From NCBI GenBank assembly GCA_000433735.1, contig HF998319.1:33999-58236 (forward strand): a stretch of 24,238 bases of DNA, written 5' to 3'. The notes beneath the pieces are model-generated. The model had not been told where the DNA came from, made no database searches, and saw only the letters and a list, made by a program, of their open reading frames with translations. Positions 15,424 to 23,867 of the stretch are shown here, in pieces. The first letter of the stretch is position 1; every line of letters starts with the position of its first letter. Source of the stretch: Clostridium sp. CAG:167. Its GTDB lineage: Bacteria; Bacillota; Clostridia; Lachnospirales; Lachnospiraceae. A program made the position numbers and the translations under genes.

Positions 15424-17271
15424 TCATTCCTCCTTTGAATATAAAAGGATCTGGTCTAATACCTTTGCTGCACATTCCTCTACGGTCTCATTTACGGTAT
15501 CCAGTACCAGTTCCGGATTATGTGGTTCTTCGTAAGTGGAATCCTTTCCGGTAAAATTCTGGATCTGCTTTTTATACAATCCCTTCGGATCTCGCTCCAT
15601 ACAAGTATTGATATCAGCTTTCACATAGACTTCCAAAAACCGTCCTTCCGGAACCCGCTCTCTGGCAAACTGCCGTTTTTCCCTGAATGGCGAAATGCAG
15701 GATACCAGGGTGATCATGCCTGCATCCTGGAACAATGCTGCCACCTCTGCAATACGGCGCACATTCTCCTGGCGGTCCTCATCTGTAAACCCTAGATCCG
15801 AGTTAATGCCAAACCGCAGATTATCTCCGTCCAGACGATAGCATGCCTTTTTTCTCTCCGTCAACTGCTTCTCAACTTCCACTGCAATGGTGGATTTACC
15901 GGCTCCCGACAGACCGGTAAACCAGACTACCAGACCGGACTGTCCAAGCACCGCCTGGGTTTCCTGTTTTGAAACCTTGCCATCATGCCATACAACATTT
16001 TCATTCTTAGCCGGTGTCTCAGGCAGCTGGTCTGTAACAATACCGCCGCCGGCAATCTCATAATCATCCACAATGACAAACCGGCTGGTTCCTGCATTGT
16101 CTTTTACCACATCATAGGCAATAGGACGGTCTGTTTTCAACACACACTGGGCCACTTCATTTTTACCTACATAATCTTTTGTCTCCTGAGAGTTCAGATT
16201 GGAAGAATCAATGACACGGAGAATGGATTCTACCTCCATCCGCACCTTTTCACTGCCAATCTTCAAAATATAGGATTTGCCTGTCACCAGATTTTCCCTG
16301 CCAAGCCAGAACAGATTGGCCTGGATCCGTGTACCCTTCTTCGGTTCCTGCTGCCCTGCAATACACATCAGTTCTCCCCGCTTGATATAAATCTGCTCCT
16401 TCAGGGTAAAACCGGTGGCCATTCCCGGCACCGCCTCTTTTGGCGTTTCGGCATGGAACACCTCAATATTTTTTACATGGCTCCGTTTTCCGGAAGGATA
16501 AAAGACAACCTCATCTCCGGGATGGATCTTCCCTGTCTCTACTGTACCTGCCACGATACGCCGGTCATCTCCGTTGCCGGTAAACTTGTACACATCCTGC
16601 ACCGGCATACGAAAAGCCTGGTGTTCATGCGGCTTTTCACATTCAAAATGGTCCAGTACCTCCAGCACACAGTCTCCCTGGTACCATGGCATTTTGTCAC
16701 TCTTTTTCACGATATTTTCTCCCATAAAAGAACTGACCGGGAGAACAAATTTCGGTTCGATATGGATCTGTTTCAAAAATTCCAGATATTCTTTCTTTAC
16801 TTTCTCATATACATCCTGACTATAATCCACCAGATCCATCTTGTTGATAACAACGGCGATCTGATGAATCCCCAGCATGGAAAGCATATACGCATGGCGT
16901 CTGGAATTTTCCTGGACACCCTCTTTGGCGTCGATCATCAGAAGAGCAGCCTCAGCTCTGGAAGCTCCTGTGATCATATTTTTCAAAAACTCAATATGTC
17001 CCGGTGCATCCAGAATAATATAATCTCTTTTTTCTGTCTTGAAAAAACAGCGTGCCGTATCAATGGTAATACCCTGAGCCTGCTCATCTTTCAAAGCATC
17101 CAGCAAAAACGCATACTCAAAAGGTTTGGCGTTGCGCCGGCAAGTCTCCTTTACCTGCTCTAATTTACCTTCCGGCAGAGAATCTGTATCCGCCAGAAGT
17201 CTTCCCATCAAAGTACTTTTTCCGTGATCCACATGTCCTACAATTACTATGTTCATATCTTCTTTTTTCAT
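15424..17271 (-). CDS. cysNC: CysN-CysC fusion: sulfate adenylyltransferase large subunit / APS kinase
   Basis: A bifunctional 615-residue enzyme. The N-terminal GTPase part (about 1-430) drives ATP sulfurylase with CysD to make APS. It shows GHVDHGKST (12-20), DAPGH (88-92) and NKMD (143-146). The C-terminal APS kinase part (about 435-615) has the P-loop GLSGAGKST (453-461), DGDNLR and ISPFREKR, and phosphorylates APS to PAPS. The ATG at 17269-17271 is chosen; GAGGAGG lies 13 bases upstream, rather far, and an ATG five codons later is possible. It follows cysD by 19 bases. A complete PAPS-making pair with no reductase gene nearby points to sulfation rather than cysteine synthesis, although a reductase elsewhere cannot be excluded. 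Confidence 0.95.
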   Translation of the reverse strand: MKKEDMNIVIVGHVDHGKSTLMGRLLADTDSLPEGKLEQVKETCRRNAKPFEYAFLLDALKDEQAQGITIDTARCFFKTEKRDYIILDAPGHIEFLKNMITGASRAEAALLMIDAKEGVQENSRRHAYMLSMLGIHQIAVVINKMDLVDYSQDVYEKVKKEYLEFLKQIHIEPKFVLPVSSFMGENIVKKSDKMPWYQGDCVLEVLDHFECEKPHEHQAFRMPVQDVYKFTGNGDDRRIVAGTVETGKIHPGDEVVFYPSGKRSHVKNIEVFHAETPKEAVPGMATGFTLKEQIYIKRGELMCIAGQQEPKKGTRIQANLFWLGRENLVTGKSYILKIGSEKVRMEVESILRVIDSSNLNSQETKDYVGKNEVAQCVLKTDRPIAYDVVKDNAGTSRFVIVDDYEIAGGGIVTDQLPETPAKNENVVWHDGKVSKQETQAVLGQSGLVVWFTGLSGAGKSTIAVEVEKQLTERKKACYRLDGDNLRFGINSDLGFTDEDRQENVRRIAEVAALFQDAGMITLVSCISPFREKRQFARERVPEGRFLEVYVKADINTCMERDPKGLYKKQIQNFTGKDSTYEEPHNPELVLDTVNETVEECAAKVLDQILLYSKEE

Positions 17272-17290
17272 CTTGTCAGCCAGACCTCCT

Positions 17291-18172
17291 CTACATATAA
17301 CCATTTCGTCGAAGTTCTTCCAGACCACCGCCGCCTTCTTTGTCCTGGGCACGGCCGGAACGCTCCGCAATGTTTGCGAATTTGCCGGTCTTCAACTCTT
17401 CGATCACTTCATGGACATTTTTAGCCGTTGACTGTACCGGTGTGGTACAAGGACCGCATCCAAGAGAACGATAGCGGGTTCCATTTCCCTGATCAAAGTA
17501 CAAAGGAACTACCGGGATGTTCTCTCTCTCAATGTATTCCCACACATCTAACTCCGTCCAGTCAAGGAGGGGATGCACACGCACATGAGTGCCCGGTGCC
17601 CAGTCCGTCTTATACTGGTTCCAAAACTCCGGCGGCTGGTCTCCTACATCCCAGTCGTTGTTCTTATCTCTCGGGGAAAAATACCGCTCCTTGGAACGGC
17701 TTCCTTCCTCGTCCGCTCTGGCGCCTACGATCACACCGGTATAAGGCTCACAGTGAGTATCCTTTTCATAAATGCCCTTTTCATGGTTAAAACGATATCT
17801 CGGCCATTTTGCATTCAATGTATTGGTCAGGGCTTCGGTCTTTAACTTCATGCAGCAGTCAATATGTGACGCATTTCCCTCCGGGAAGGTAGCGTGGCAG
17901 GACAACGCCTCTGTATTTTCTCCATAGATCATATCCAGATTCCATTCTGCTGCCAGACGGTCTCTGTATTCAATCATCTCCGGAATCTTAAAATGAGTAT
18001 CTATATGTACAAGAGGAATGGGTACATGACCAAAAAACGCCTTTCTTGCCAGCCATAAAAGAACCGTTGAGTCTTTTCCGATTGACCACAACATGCATAA
18101 ATTTCCTAACTGACTATACGCCTCTCTTAATATGTGAACACTTTTGTTTTCCAACAGGTCCAAATGATCCAT
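17291..18172 (-). CDS. cysD: Sulfate adenylyltransferase subunit 2
   Basis: A 293-residue PP-loop ATP pyrophosphatase-type protein that forms APS from ATP and sulfate together with CysN. The PP-loop SIGKDST is at residues 30-36. Conserved later segments include HIDTHFKIPEM, RADEEGSRSKERYFSPRD, LDWTELDVWEYI and the C-terminal RSLGCGPCT and SERSGRAQDKE-like stretch (here AERSGRAQDKE). Length and ends are normal. The ATG at 18170-18172 has only a modest ribosome site (AAGAG close by, AAGGATGG further up). It is the first of the three sulfate-activation and sulfotransferase genes and lies 69 bases after the MATE gene. No convincing promoter is visible in that gap, so read-through from upstream is likely. 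Confidence 0.96.
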   Translation of the reverse strand: MDHLDLLENKSVHILREAYSQLGNLCMLWSIGKDSTVLLWLARKAFFGHVPIPLVHIDTHFKIPEMIEYRDRLAAEWNLDMIYGENTEALSCHATFPEGNASHIDCCMKLKTEALTNTLNAKWPRYRFNHEKGIYEKDTHCEPYTGVIVGARADEEGSRSKERYFSPRDKNNDWDVGDQPPEFWNQYKTDWAPGTHVRVHPLLDWTELDVWEYIERENIPVVPLYFDQGNGTRYRSLGCGPCTTPVQSTAKNVHEVIEELKTGKFANIAERSGRAQDKEGGGGLEELRRNGYM

Positions 18173-18241
18173 TTTCTCTTACCATCCTTTCTTACAAGAC
18201 ACTTTCTCGTGCCATCATTGAAAGAATACGAAGAGTTTTTG

Positions 18242-19600
18242 TCATTTTTTTGTTTCAAATTCGACATTTTTAAGGACAGTAACATACATGACAGAATAAC
18301 AGGCACTTCCACCAATGAAATTAGAAATCGGTTCCGCCAGGAAAACTCCCATGACACCAAGGCCTGCCACATGAGGCAGGATCAGGGTCAGAGGCACTAC
18401 AATGATCACCTTGCGGAAGATAGAAAAAAAGATTGCTCTGCGGCTTAGGCCCAGTCCTGTAAAAGTAGTCTGGCCGGTAAACTGCAGTGCCATCATAAAG
18501 AATCCAAAGAAATAAATGTGCAGACATGTAACGCCGGCACTGATAACCGATGCATCGGTACTGAAAATTCCCAGAAAAAATTCAGGGAACAAAAAGATCA
18601 CACCCCAGGCAAGGGCCGTATAACCAAACAAAGTAAGGGTCATAAAATGGATACTTTCCTTTACTCTGTCAAATCTGCCAGCGCCATAATTATATCCCAT
18701 GACCGGCTGCGCTCCTGCACTGATACCGGATACCGGCATCTGCGCCACTTCCCGGATAGAGTTGATAATAGTCATAACACCTACATAAATATCCCCTCCC
18801 ATATTCTGAAGGGTGGCGTTACACACCATCTGCACCAGGGAATTCGTCACTCCCATGGTAAAACTGCTGGCTCCCAGTCCCAGTATACGGCCTATCCGCT
18901 TTTTCTGCAGGGGCATATATTTTTTCTGCAGCCGGACTACCGCCCTTTTTCCCAAAAGAAAACGAAGGGTCCAGACCGCCGAAACAAACTGGGAGATCAC
19001 TGTAGCCACCGCAGCTCCCCTCACTCCCATATGAAGCCCGTAAATAAAAACAGGGTCCAGCACAATATTAAGTCCTGCCCCAATGACGATAGTAAGCATT
19101 CCTGTGGTACCAAATCCCTGGGCACTTATAAACTGGTTTAATCCCAGACTCAGCATCACAAACACCGTTCCAAACAGATAGATGGTCAGATATGCATCCG
19201 CATATACATAGGTCTGGTCACTGGCCCCCAGTAAATACAGCACCGGTTTTTTCACTGCCATGATCACCACCGTCAGAAAAACACCGCACAGTAAAAGCAT
19301 GACAAAGCAGTTTCCCAGGATCCCGGCAGCTTCCTCGTCATCCTTTTTCCCCCGTTGTATAGAAAAAAGAGGAGCTCCTCCCATGCCGATCAGATTGGCA
19401 AAGGCAATGATAATAGAAATGACCGGAAGACATACGCCAAGACCTGTCAGTTCCAGGGCATTGCCCTGCTCCAGCCTGCCGATGTAGATCCGGTCTACAA
19501 TGTTGTACAGCACATTAATAAGCTGTGCCAGTGTCATAGGCACAGCCAGTCGTACAATATTTTTCTTTACGCTTCCCTTGCTAAAATCCGTTATTTCCAA
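18242..19600 (-). CDS. MATE-family efflux transporter
   Basis: A 452-residue integral membrane protein with about 12 TM segments and the MATE repeat pattern. The N-terminal AVPMTLAQLINVLYNIVDRIYIGRL and the second-half AGAQPVMGYNYGAGRFDRV are typical of the DinF/NorM superfamily. These proteins export organic cations, drugs or metabolites using a proton or sodium gradient. The start is TTG at 19598-19600, preceded by AAGGA 9 bases upstream; there is no ATG in frame for the first 20 codons. It overlaps the upstream DUF5662 gene by 10 bases, implying coupled translation. Its position just before cysD makes it a candidate exporter of a sulfated product, but ordinary multidrug efflux is equally compatible with the sequence. 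Confidence 0.92.
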   Translation of the reverse strand: MEITDFSKGSVKKNIVRLAVPMTLAQLINVLYNIVDRIYIGRLEQGNALELTGLGVCLPVISIIIAFANLIGMGGAPLFSIQRGKKDDEEAAGILGNCFVMLLLCGVFLTVVIMAVKKPVLYLLGASDQTYVYADAYLTIYLFGTVFVMLSLGLNQFISAQGFGTTGMLTIVIGAGLNIVLDPVFIYGLHMGVRGAAVATVISQFVSAVWTLRFLLGKRAVVRLQKKYMPLQKKRIGRILGLGASSFTMGVTNSLVQMVCNATLQNMGGDIYVGVMTIINSIREVAQMPVSGISAGAQPVMGYNYGAGRFDRVKESIHFMTLTLFGYTALAWGVIFLFPEFFLGIFSTDASVISAGVTCLHIYFFGFFMMALQFTGQTTFTGLGLSRRAIFFSIFRKVIIVVPLTLILPHVAGLGVMGVFLAEPISNFIGGSACYSVMYVTVLKNVEFETKK

Positions 19601-20145
19601 TGAGCCTTATCCTTCTTTCCCTGTACCTTCACCACATGCTTGATATAATAAAAGGTCTCGTCTTCCCCTTTATCCCGCAGCATCACAAGAAGTTCCTCTA
19701 ATTTACGGGATGTCTCCGGATGCATCCACCGGCGTTTCCGTCCCTTGTCAAAGTATTCAAAAGGCTTGGCCTGGTCATAATCCTTGCCATAATATATTTT
19801 ACTTGCCGCCACCCGGTCGCAGAACATTTCGATGAAATACTTGGTGGGCATCTCGATAGGCTCTTTGCGGTTTAACTCCTGGCTGTAGTCCACCCAGTAT
19901 TCAAAATGATGCTTATTCCTTCCCTGGTGGTGCAGCCATGCCCTTGAGAAACCGTAACGCTCCCGCTCTTTTTCATTGGGACTTTTATCTCCCAGATAGT
20001 TCTTTACCCCGGCAATAAACTCTGTGGGCGAATATTTTGACAGATCATGTCTGAGTCCCTGCCAGAAAATACCTGCCTTGGCACAATGAATGATTACCTT
20101 ATGTCTATGTCTCGTAATAGTGGAAAAATGTTTCCAGATATGCAT
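19591..20145 (-). CDS. DUF5662 family protein
   Basis: A 184-residue soluble protein resembling DUF5662 members found widely in Clostridia. It is rich in His, Asp and Tyr with recognisable blocks: GLRHDLSKYSPTEF (about 30-43), SRAWLHHQGRNKHHFEYW (about 67-84) and EMFCDRVAASKIYYGKDY. The clustered HD, HH and H residues look like a metal-binding, HD-phosphohydrolase-like site, but no activity is established that I know of. The ATG at 20143-20145 has AGAGG 9 bases upstream. It lies 23 bases after the CHR transporter and overlaps the MATE gene by 10 bases. No link to sulfation is visible apart from its position. Confidence 0.8.
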   Translation of the reverse strand: MHIWKHFSTITRHRHKVIIHCAKAGIFWQGLRHDLSKYSPTEFIAGVKNYLGDKSPNEKERERYGFSRAWLHHQGRNKHHFEYWVDYSQELNRKEPIEMPTKYFIEMFCDRVAASKIYYGKDYDQAKPFEYFDKGRKRRWMHPETSRKLEELLVMLRDKGEDETFYYIKHVVKVQGKKDKAHWK

Positions 20146-20168
20146 TTTTTCAACCTCTTATCTTTTTG

Positions 20169-21485
20169 TCATACCCCTAGTATATTACAAAATCCCATAG
20201 AAAGCAAAAGAGAAACAAAAAGAAGGACTTTTGTCCTGCACCGGAAGCAAAGATGCAGGATGAGATTTACACCGTAAATCCCCAAAGTAAGCAAAAGAAC
20301 CGTGCACCGTGGAAGGGCCTCATTGGCATTCATTTCCATACTGGAAAAGATAAGAGACGCCATGACTGTAAGCAGCAGGCCTGATACCACGATCCTCAGT
20401 GTCTTCTTAATAATATAAAAAATACGTTTTCCTGAAAGCCAGTCTCCCAGCAGATACATCACCTGGAACACACCGCCGGATGCCGCCACACTGGCCCCAA
20501 ATCCAAGAAGTGCCAGGCTGATGCCCCCTGTCATGCCTCCAAGCTGACTTCCGAAGAAAAAACCGATTCCTGCCATGGTTTTGCACAGAATGGAGCCGGG
20601 CAGTATATTTACAAGCAGTACCAGGTGGTTATAAAACTCATTGGAACTTATGTAATCCGGTACAAACATTCCGTCCGCAATAGTCAGATACGCATCTCCC
20701 CCGCCAAAAGAAAGAAGGGATGAAGCAATGCCTTTCAGACCAAACCACACACTTTCACCGCCAAAAAGGTACATGGCTGGAATCCACAACGCCAGCACAA
20801 ACGCCACCCAGACGCCCAGTGTTTCCAGTATATTTTTAGCCGGAAATTCTCTTTTTCGGGTGCTTTTTCGCGGCTTGCCCCGTTTCAGAGAGTACACGGC
20901 ACTTCCTGCCAGTGCCAGTACAAGGATCTGTATGGTAGAAAAACGAGGCACAAAATCCCCGCTGTATCCGGCAATCCTGGCCACAGTCTTGGCTCCTGTC
21001 AAAGCAAATACAAGCAGGATACTCACAAAGGCCAGGCACTTCTTTTTCTTATCGTAACAGCTTTTGAAGGTTTCCAGAATATACTGGGTCAAAAGGCACA
21101 TGATCACAGCCGTGACTCCCACCGATGCATACTGGATCTGTTCCAGTACACCGGCTCCGGCCTGTCCCATCAGCATAAGTAACAGTATAGTAAGCAGTGC
21201 TCCCGGCAGTGCCATGGCAACACTTCCCGCTACCATTCCTTTCTTTCCACAGGATGCGTAGCCGATCCCCGCTGCCAGTTCCACCGGCAGAGCCCCCGGT
21301 GTCAGGGTAGCTGCCAGAATGGTCCGGTCATACTCCTGACAGGATACCAGTTTTTTATCTTTTACAGCTTCTTCTTCAATCACAGGGATCAGCGCATTGC
21401 CTCCCCCAAATCCCATACATCCCACTTTTATCATAGAAAAAATCAATGTTTTCAGTTTTTTCAACCTTTTCATCCTCCAGATCAT
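20169..21485 (-). CDS. chrA: CHR-family (chromate/sulfate-type) transporter, two-domain form
   Basis: A 438-residue membrane protein made of two homologous CHR domains in one chain. The first carries GFGGGNALIPVIEEEAV (about 25-41) and TPGALPVELAAGIGY (about 62-76). The second carries SFGGGDAYLTIADGMFV (about 259-275) and NILPGSILCKTMAGIGFFFG. About 10-11 TM segments are likely. Family members are best known for chromate efflux, and sulfate competes with chromate in characterised ones. Many Clostridia members have unknown substrates. Here it is followed by DUF5662, MATE and sulfate-activation genes, which makes sulfate or another oxyanion a reasonable guess. The ATG at 21483-21485 has AGGAG 7 bases upstream. 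A TTGACA (minus strand, 21529-21534) lies upstream but has no well-spaced -10. Confidence 0.9.
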   Translation of the reverse strand: MIWRMKRLKKLKTLIFSMIKVGCMGFGGGNALIPVIEEEAVKDKKLVSCQEYDRTILAATLTPGALPVELAAGIGYASCGKKGMVAGSVAMALPGALLTILLLMLMGQAGAGVLEQIQYASVGVTAVIMCLLTQYILETFKSCYDKKKKCLAFVSILLVFALTGAKTVARIAGYSGDFVPRFSTIQILVLALAGSAVYSLKRGKPRKSTRKREFPAKNILETLGVWVAFVLALWIPAMYLFGGESVWFGLKGIASSLLSFGGGDAYLTIADGMFVPDYISSNEFYNHLVLLVNILPGSILCKTMAGIGFFFGSQLGGMTGGISLALLGFGASVAASGGVFQVMYLLGDWLSGKRIFYIIKKTLRIVVSGLLLTVMASLIFSSMEMNANEALPRCTVLLLTLGIYGVNLILHLCFRCRTKVLLFVSLLLSMGFCNILGV

Positions 21486-21560
21486 AACTTGTCTCCTATT
21501 ATTTACCGCAAAAAATGGTCTATTTTTTTGTCAATAAAATGATAAATATTAGAAAAAATA

Positions 21561-21589
21561 TGGATTTATCACAGTTTTGGTATTATAAT
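21561..21589 (+). promoter_or_regulatory. Possible promoter for the ASST-like paralogue
   Basis: A perfect TATAAT (21584-21589) lies 91 bases before the chosen ATG. The best-spaced -35 is TGGATT (21561-21566, 17-base spacer), which is weak. The surrounding 21486-21593 segment is very AT-rich and is shared with the divergent chrA gene; nothing else is recognised in it. Confidence 0.45.
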
Positions 21590-21680
21590 ATGGTTGAGTT
21601 GTTGTGCAAAGAACGAATCAACAAATCCGATTTTGACCGGATATATGAATAAAAAACGATATAATGATTGGAGATTATGT

Positions 21681-23021
21681 ATGATTGAAACTATGACATC
21701 CAAGCTTAAGTCATGGGCCAGCGCACATCTGTCCCCACTTAAGATTGATTTTATGAGTTTAAACCGCCTTAGACTGAACCAGTCTGTAGAGAGTATTTTT
21801 GAAACAAACATTCCTTATACAGAACAGGCAAGAAAAGGATATATGGATCTGCGTGCCTATCTGCCGGATCTTTCCCTGACACTGGATAATCCTAAAGTTC
21901 TCTTGAATCCTTTTGGACGAGCTCCTTTGTTTGCGCTGATCGTATTTCACAGTGAAACACCCTGCCATGTATCTTATACGGTTCACGGCCATCAGGAGGA
22001 AAACTCTTTTTCCCGTACTTTGACAGAAGAAACCACCGTCCATGTTGTACCGGTTTTCGGACTGTATGCCGGGGAGGCGAACCAGATCACTGTATCCCTT
22101 CTGGATAAAACAGAGACAGAAACTGCTTCCAGAGAGATCATTATCACCACGGGATCCCTTCCTTATGATCTGTACCGGGATGATGCTTTGCAGTATCTGG
22201 CTGTCAAAGACCATGCCGGCGACATCCGCTATTATCTGGATCTGCCTGCCTCTATGGATCAGACAGCCGACCTTTCTAACGGGTTCCTTGCCGTTGTGGA
22301 AAATGTCTATATGACACCGAATTACCTTTCCAAGGCACCGACCCATTTTCATGTGATAGACCTCTATGGTTTTACTTACTGTACCTATTATGTCGGAAGC
22401 GGCATTGACAAATTAAGTTATGCCCCGGCTGAGAAAGTCTTTTATATCCAGAGCCACGAACATGCTCTGCGAGAGGAAGATTCGATTCTGGAAATGAATG
22501 CAGCCACCGGCGAAGTTCCTAAAATCTTTGCTGACTTTCCTGTAGCTCCGGAAGGCATTTCTTTGTTCACTCTGGAGGAAATGGCTGACAGGCTGAAAGA
22601 CCTGACACTGGATGGATTCTGTGAGCGGTTTAACCAGGCACCTGACACCTATCTTACTCTGGGCTGGCTTACCGGTCCGAGACTTCACAAAGGTGCTTCC
22701 AGTCAGACCACTGACTCCATCACCAAAGACGCTCTCTATACAGATTATGGTGTCCGCATCACACTACTGGGAGACACGCTGTCAGTGACCATGCATCAGC
22801 AGATCATTCAGGAAATTTTGCTTACCAAATTTGATGCTATTTTCCAGATGGATTTTTCAGCGTATATCGACAAAGAAACACCGGAAGTAACAGATGCTTA
22901 CACCGTTGCCGTTCCTCTGTCCGAGATCCACAGCGGAACCTACTCTTTGATCCTGCGTTTTGTCAACGGCGAACAGGCCGTTCTTGCCGATGCCATCATG
23001 CTGTCCAGACGCCGGAGTTGA
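21681..23021 (+). CDS. ASST-like paralogue lacking the catalytic region
   Basis: A 446-residue protein clearly related to the 670-residue ASST in this window. Matching blocks appear in the same order: NPFGRAPLFAL (76-86, versus NPYGEAPLTAL), PVFGLY (124-129, versus PVLGLY), ITTGSLPYDL (versus RTRALPRDL), DIRYYL (181-186) and EMNAATGEV (versus EVDCNTGEV). After about residue 280 the similarity stops. The DWAHINS, SLRN and QQHSAFW motifs are absent, so sulfotransfer is unlikely. The C-terminus again looks beta-rich. There is no signal peptide. The ATG at 21681-21683 has GGAG 7 bases upstream; upstream in-frame TTG (21594) and ATG (21645) codons lack good sites. A non-catalytic partner, binding protein or regulator of the ASST is possible (inference). 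Confidence 0.8.
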   Translation: MIETMTSKLKSWASAHLSPLKIDFMSLNRLRLNQSVESIFETNIPYTEQARKGYMDLRAYLPDLSLTLDNPKVLLNPFGRAPLFALIVFHSETPCHVSYTVHGHQEENSFSRTLTEETTVHVVPVFGLYAGEANQITVSLLDKTETETASREIIITTGSLPYDLYRDDALQYLAVKDHAGDIRYYLDLPASMDQTADLSNGFLAVVENVYMTPNYLSKAPTHFHVIDLYGFTYCTYYVGSGIDKLSYAPAEKVFYIQSHEHALREEDSILEMNAATGEVPKIFADFPVAPEGISLFTLEEMADRLKDLTLDGFCERFNQAPDTYLTLGWLTGPRLHKGASSQTTDSITKDALYTDYGVRITLLGDTLSVTMHQQIIQEILLTKFDAIFQMDFSAYIDKETPEVTDAYTVAVPLSEIHSGTYSLILRFVNGEQAVLADAIMLSRRRS

Positions 23022-23045
23022 TACATTTCAAAATTCAGCAAAAAA

Positions 23046-23104
23046 ATAAGCCCCTTTCCGTGGGATCCCGTCTCATCAGGGATTCCCGGAAAGAGGCTTT
23101 TCTT
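23046..23104. terminator. Bidirectional terminator between the ASST-like gene and araD
   Basis: A long imperfect stem: AAGCC-C-CTTTCCG pairs with CGGAAAG-A-GGCTT, and an inner GGGATCCC pairs with GGGATTCCC. It has an A-run before it and a T-rich stretch after it, so it can act on both strands for these convergent genes. Confidence 0.85.
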
Positions 23105-23122
23105 AGCTTTTCAGATCTTATA

Positions 23123-23818
23123 TTACAGGTTGTCCTGTCCGTAGTATGCGTTCGCACCATGTTTTCTGAAGTAATGTTTATCCATCAGATACTGTGGTGC
23201 ACGACCTACTCTAGGATTCAAAGTCAATGTATGATGAGCCATCTCAGCTACTTTGTCAAGTACAACTGCATTGTAAACGGCATTGGCTGGTGATGTACCC
23301 CATGCAAAAGGTCCGTGATTCTTAACAACGATTCCAGGTACTTCCATTGGATCTTTGTCACCGATGGTCTCAACGATAACAACACCGGTGTTTTTCTCAT
23401 AATCTGAGTTGATTTCCTCTGCTGTCAAGTCTCTGGTGCATGGAATGTCACCGTAGAAATAGTCAGCGTGTGTTGTACCCATAGCAGGAATTGCCATACC
23501 TGCCTGTGCAAATGTAACAGCCCAGGTAGAATGTGTATGTACCACACCTGCCAGATCCGGATATGCTTTGTACAACTCAATATGGGTCGGTGTATCAGAA
23601 GATGGACGGTACTTACCTTCAACTACATTTCCATCAAAATCTACTACAACCATATCTTCCGGTTTCAACAAATCATATTCAACACCACTTGGCTTAATTA
23701 CTACATAATTGTGCTCTCTGTCAATTCCACTTACATTACCCCAGGTATAGATAACCATTCCTTTTTCCTGAAGTTCAATGTTGGCTTCATATACATCTTT
23801 TTTCAACTGCTCTAACAT
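23123..23818 (-). CDS. araD: L-ribulose-5-phosphate 4-epimerase
   Basis: A 231-residue class II aldolase-family enzyme that converts L-ribulose-5-phosphate to D-xylulose-5-phosphate in arabinose or ascorbate-type pentose use. Expected zinc and catalytic residues are present: D75, the H94-x-H96 pair in VVHTHSTW, and H168 in KNHGPFAWG. The NVSG and SSDTPTHIELYK substrate-phosphate segments are also present, and the length is normal. The ATG at 23816-23818 is preceded by GGAGGAAATT. It has its own promoter and a terminator and stands alone, without araA or araB beside it. Assignment as araD versus the near-identical sgbE or ulaF paralogues is by generic family resemblance. Confidence 0.94.
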   Translation of the reverse strand: MLEQLKKDVYEANIELQEKGMVIYTWGNVSGIDREHNYVVIKPSGVEYDLLKPEDMVVVDFDGNVVEGKYRPSSDTPTHIELYKAYPDLAGVVHTHSTWAVTFAQAGMAIPAMGTTHADYFYGDIPCTRDLTAEEINSDYEKNTGVVIVETIGDKDPMEVPGIVVKNHGPFAWGTSPANAVYNAVVLDKVAEMAHHTLTLNPRVGRAPQYLMDKHYFRKHGANAYYGQDNL

Positions 23819-23834
23819 AATTTCCTCCGTTCCG

Positions 23835-23847
23835 CCGGTAACCGGCT
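23835..23847. promoter_or_regulatory. Inverted repeat in the araD leader
   Basis: GCCGGT-A-ACCGGC (between about 23833 and 23847) is a perfect 6-bp inverted repeat with one central base. It lies between the promoter and the araD ribosome binding site, where an operator or a small stem would affect expression. It could be a repressor site; no known consensus is recognised. Confidence 0.4.
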
Positions 23848-23867
23848 CTTATAGCTAATGTAATTTT

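Noticed and set aside
14379..15554. Open frame of 391 codons on the plus strand
   Set aside because: It is antisense to the ASST gene and the end of cysNC. Its composition is typical of a shadow frame, and it has no start signal.
15985..17163. Open frame of 392 codons on the plus strand
   Set aside because: It lies antisense to cysNC, whose domain motifs are clear. The translation is His/Phe/Cys-rich, without domain or ribosome site.
21506..21534. TTGACA on the minus strand as chrA promoter
   Set aside because: The -35 is perfect, but the nearest plausible -10 (TAAATA) is 23 bases away and the 17-base position reads TTGCGG, so it was not listed as a promoter.
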